From the NCBI GenBank assembly GCA_023488905.1, contig JAMDCQ010000003.1:1-64000 (forward strand): a DNA stretch of 64,000 nt. Direction: 5' to 3'. The position numbers and the translations under genes are program-made. Positions 61,615 to 64,000 of this stretch are shown here, piece by piece (position 1 is the stretch's first letter; every line of letters starts with the position of its first letter). This DNA comes from Candidatus Bathyarchaeota archaeon. GTDB taxonomy: Archaea > Thermoproteota > Bathyarchaeia > Bathyarchaeales > Bathycorpusculaceae. The notes below the pieces were generated by a model, which saw nothing but the letters and a program-made list of their open reading frames with translations, was not told where the DNA came from and made no database searches.

Positions 61615-62124
61615 TTGCAGTTACATAATTATTGGATCGGGCAGTATTTGGGCATGACTTCGATTGACTTAGGTTGTGGAAACAACAAGATTTCCAAATT
61701 TTTTGTAGGCGTGGATAATTATTCTGCTACTCAAGCAGATGTAACCTGTGACATGACAAACTTGAGTATGTACAAAGATTCGTCTGTTACAATAGTGACC
61801 TCGAGACGGGCAATACAGCATGTTGAAGATGACGTACAAGTATTTAGAGAAATAAACAGAATACTAACCCCCGATGGAGTGGCGATAATTGAAGTGGCAA
61901 GCACACTAAACTCGGTTGTTAGTCAAATGCTAAATCGCTTGAAAATCAAGAAATACCGCTATAAATTATTCCATATCTACACAGCTTCAGGCATTAAAAA
62001 AAGGGTCCGCGAGAGTGGATTAAGAATAGTTACTTACGCGAAATCTCCGACGAAGCTACCGTTTTATAATCATGTAATTGTAGCAATGAAAGGCGAATTG
62101 GACGTTAACAAAAACACGGCATGA
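61615..62124 (+). CDS. Class I SAM-dependent methyltransferase-like protein (AT-rich)
   Basis: A 169-residue protein. SIDLGCGNNKISKFFVGVDNY is motif I with the acidic residue after strand 2; AIQHVEDDVQVFREINRILTPDGVAIIEVAS covers motifs II and III. The C-terminal part is short, so only the core fold is present. The start (TTG 61615, or ATG 61654) is uncertain. Base composition is more AT-rich than neighbours and the gene lies just past the 3' end of tRNA-Ala, both suggesting transfer. Confidence 0.7.
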   Translation: MQLHNYWIGQYLGMTSIDLGCGNNKISKFFVGVDNYSATQADVTCDMTNLSMYKDSSVTIVTSRRAIQHVEDDVQVFREINRILTPDGVAIIEVASTLNSVVSQMLNRLKIKKYRYKLFHIYTASGIKKRVRESGLRIVTYAKSPTKLPFYNHVIVAMKGELDVNKNTA

Positions 62125-62181
62125 GACCCGAACTACTTCGCACTTCAAGCCAGTATACCTCAGAACATAAACCTTGACAGC

Positions 62182-63426
62182 TTAATCATTGAGTTTAATA
62201 GACGATGAGTCGCTTTTCTCCAGCCAATTACGTGACTTGGCCAAAGTTTTCCCTGCAAAGGTAATTTTGAGTGCGTCGCCGTAGGGGCAGATTTCTACGC
62301 ATCGCGCGCATAGTATGCATCGGGATTCGGTGACGTCGCCGCCTTTCTTTTCGTACATGTCGGTGGCTTGGGTTGGGCAGACGCGTTTGCAGACGCCGCA
62401 TTTGGTGCATTTCGCCTCGTTCTTCTCTAACTTTGTTAAAGCAATGTGCCTAAATGGTCGGTACGCGCTGAACAACGCACCTAAGCCGCCCATCGGGCAG
62501 ATACGGCACCATGCACGTCGGTAAGTCAGGGCCAAAATCGTCACGATGATGAGTACAGCTACGTTTATCGAGGTTAGGTAGAAGCCGCTTATCCACAGTG
62601 GCCCATACACTATCTGTGAGACATAGGACCAATCCATCGCTCCGATGGCGCATTCCACAGCAATACAGAGCGGTCTAGCGGGGCAAACTAGGCAGAAGGG
62701 CTCGTTGATGTTGCTTACGATGCCTGCTTCGGTTCCTTCAGGTCCACCAGGTATCGTTCCGGGGACAATTTCAGTGCCGAAAATAGCGTAGGAACCAAAG
62801 ATTACGCTAAGAAGCATAAACACTGCGATAATCACGAAGCTTGACTGTATCAGCTTCTTATTGGTCTTGTCCGAAACGTTAAGGTGTCTGAGCCGCGTTG
62901 CCTTGCGCACCCGTGTTAGGAGGTCTTGGTAGAGGCCAAACGGGCAGAGCCAGCCACAGAAGGAACGCCCCAAGACCACGCATGCAACGATGAGGGAACC
63001 CAAAACGATAGCTAACTTTTCAAGTCCAGACGTGGAATAGTTGACTTGATATCCACGGGGGTAATCCCAGAAGGGGAAAATGTAGGCTTGAAGTTGCCAG
63101 ATGGCACAGGTTACGGTGCGCCCGTTGGGGTAGTAGCATGCCAAGAAGGGCACAGAGATGCCGTCGGGAAACTGGTTGCCCAAGATATTAGCGCCCAGCA
63201 AGTTGTCGCGGGGGGAAGGACCCAGCGGCGCAAATATTTCCACATTGAAAGGTCCGATGAGCAAACCCATGAATACAGCGAAGACCGCGGCGATCTGGAT
63301 GAAGAGCCTCAAGGTGCTGATTTTTCGGGTTTTGTCTTTGGATAGTTTTAGGATTAAAATTATGCTTACTGCAACGATTAAGGCAAATAAGGGTACTACG
63401 ATGTAGGGAGAGTTTTCAGTTACCAT
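62182..63426 (-). CDS. Membrane polyferredoxin, NapH/CcoG-like
   Basis: A 414-residue membrane protein with about six helices and several cysteine groups: CGWLCPFG and CRICPMGG (the CxxxCP or CxxCP type at helix ends), CLVCPARPLC in a loop, and two C-terminal ferredoxin motifs CTKCGVCKRVCP and CILCARCVEICP. Such proteins pass electrons between the membrane or quinone pool and soluble Fe-S partners. Its start overlaps the 3' end of the upstream secreted-protein gene by 11 bp, so they are coupled; a role in electron transfer at the cell surface is an inference. Confidence 0.82.
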   Translation of the reverse strand: MVTENSPYIVVPLFALIVAVSIILILKLSKDKTRKISTLRLFIQIAAVFAVFMGLLIGPFNVEIFAPLGPSPRDNLLGANILGNQFPDGISVPFLACYYPNGRTVTCAIWQLQAYIFPFWDYPRGYQVNYSTSGLEKLAIVLGSLIVACVVLGRSFCGWLCPFGLYQDLLTRVRKATRLRHLNVSDKTNKKLIQSSFVIIAVFMLLSVIFGSYAIFGTEIVPGTIPGGPEGTEAGIVSNINEPFCLVCPARPLCIAVECAIGAMDWSYVSQIVYGPLWISGFYLTSINVAVLIIVTILALTYRRAWCRICPMGGLGALFSAYRPFRHIALTKLEKNEAKCTKCGVCKRVCPTQATDMYEKKGGDVTESRCILCARCVEICPYGDALKITFAGKTLAKSRNWLEKSDSSSIKLND

Positions 63427-64000
63427 GCAGAGGGTTTCTCCTTATGTTGAAGCGGATTATGGTTGCAGCCGCCACCGTCACCGCCAAAACCGCAAGCAAG
63501 CCCAAGGCAACGGAGTGCTGCATATAAAACGGCAATGTGCTGCCTGAATCGACGCCGAAGCCGTAATGGGATACGGTTACGTTGCCTGTTCTGCCATAGA
63601 CGATAACTGTGTTGTCAGGCAGGAGCTGCCAGTCTTTGCCTTCAGCTAAGAATACGCCGGCAGGGTTGATTACGCCCCATTCACTGGAATGCGTCTGGTC
63701 AGTTGTGTTGATGTTTAGGTTAATCGTTTGCGTCCCCGCACCCTCAGCGAAGTACCTAATTGATCCGAAACGGTTGAATTGCGCGGACAGCCTGTCGGAG
63801 TAGAATGTGAAAATGGTTATGTTTGAGTCTTTGACAGATATGTCGAGGTTTCCCAACCTTAGGGAACTGTTGTTCCTGTTGAGGGTCAAATCGGTGAAAA
63901 ACCATGTGTCATTTTGCAGTGCCGCTGAGGTGTAGGTGCCGTTGAAGGCGAAGTTTAGGGAGCCGTTTAGTTGGGGTATTATGAATTTGTCATTGGGGGT
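63416..64000 (-). CDS. Extracytoplasmic beta-rich protein with C-terminal anchor (partial)
   Basis: The frame is open from the stop at 63416 to the right window edge, so the gene starts outside; an internal TTG at 63889 is not the true start. The visible 194 residues are a beta-rich extracytoplasmic domain (N-x-S/T sites, LNFAFNGTYTSAALQND) followed by a transmembrane helix (HSVALGLLAVLAVTVAAATII) and a basic end RFNIRRNP. Unrecognised. It overlaps the polyferredoxin gene and probably acts with it. Confidence 0.7.
   Translation of the reverse strand, partial: TPNDKFIIPQLNGSLNFAFNGTYTSAALQNDTWFFTDLTLNRNNSSLRLGNLDISVKDSNITIFTFYSDRLSAQFNRFGSIRYFAEGAGTQTINLNINTTDQTHSSEWGVINPAGVFLAEGKDWQLLPDNTVIVYGRTGNVTVSHYGFGVDSGSTLPFYMQHSVALGLLAVLAVTVAAATIIRFNIRRNPLHGN

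Noticed and set aside
1-64000. CRISPR array, rRNA genes, integrase or transposase genes
   Set aside because: No spaced direct-repeat array, no rRNA-like sequence and no recombinase motif were seen on either strand.

Overview
The window looks like the chromosome of an anaerobic archaeon of the TACK group, most likely Bathyarchaeia (an inference from gene content, not from a marker tree). Support comes from a full Cdv/ESCRT-III division cluster with no FtsZ, ribosomal proteins S30e and P1/L12, archaeosine TGT, GatD/GatE, Rio2 kinase, two Sm-like proteins, aspartate carbamoyltransferase regulatory subunit, archaeal wHTH proteins, frequent GTG/TTG starts and TATA-type promoters. A four-subunit pyruvate:ferredoxin oxidoreductase, the beta subunit of ADP-forming acetyl-CoA synthetase and a membrane polyferredoxin indicate ferredoxin-based anaerobic metabolism.

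Layout. 1-9.7 kb: two inverted copies of an acetyl-CoA synthetase beta gene, Lsm, PAC2 protein, archaeosine TGT, small RHH regulators with a likely operator, MscL, a YihY-type membrane protein, tRNA-Ile, a long repeat and a TrmB regulator. 9.8-15.8 kb: wHTH, an AT-rich orphan, dCTP deaminase, YkgJ-type protein, PyrI, a HTH-RDD fusion, Rio2 and SmAP. 15.9-25.8 kb: two information and division blocks, S30e-elp3-gatD-gatE and cdvB1-cdvA-cdvB-cdvC. 26-30.1 kb: phosphoesterase, wHTH, HAD, amino acid permease, putative metallopeptidase. 30.4-33.0 kb: sugar-phosphate mutase and nucleotidyltransferase (cell-surface sugar precursors). 33.4-36.3 kb: surface proteins, including a broken pilin-PKD gene. 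36.5-41.6 kb: wHTH, microprotein, long repeat, AT-rich radical SAM island beside tRNA-Asn, second B12-type radical SAM. 41.9-45.0 kb: porGDAB. 45-48.8 kb: secreted proteins and a beta-CASP nuclease between two identical inverted MITE-like repeats. 48.8-56.8 kb: radical SAM, DUF998, DUF763, inositol-phosphate synthase, PGI/PMI, SPOUT-like protein, a presenilin-like GxGD membrane protein, ribosomal P1. 57-64 kb: composite repeat, RelE-like toxin locus, an EF-Tu-like protein without a P-loop, tRNA-Ala, AT-rich methyltransferase, polyferredoxin.

The most distinctive structural feature is a modular family of non-coding dispersed repeats (at least eight loci). It combines a roughly 280-bp MITE-like unit with GTAGATC termini, a hairpin unit containing GCATACG-GTTT-CGTATGC, and a third unit found in about 520-bp composites. 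Units are nested in one another, and two copies are identical over 280 bp in inverted orientation. Other points of interest are the inverted acdB duplication, the triply interrupted pilin-PKD gene, the GxGD protease candidate, and four small genes of 50 to 68 codons (one ribosomal) that are easy to overlook.
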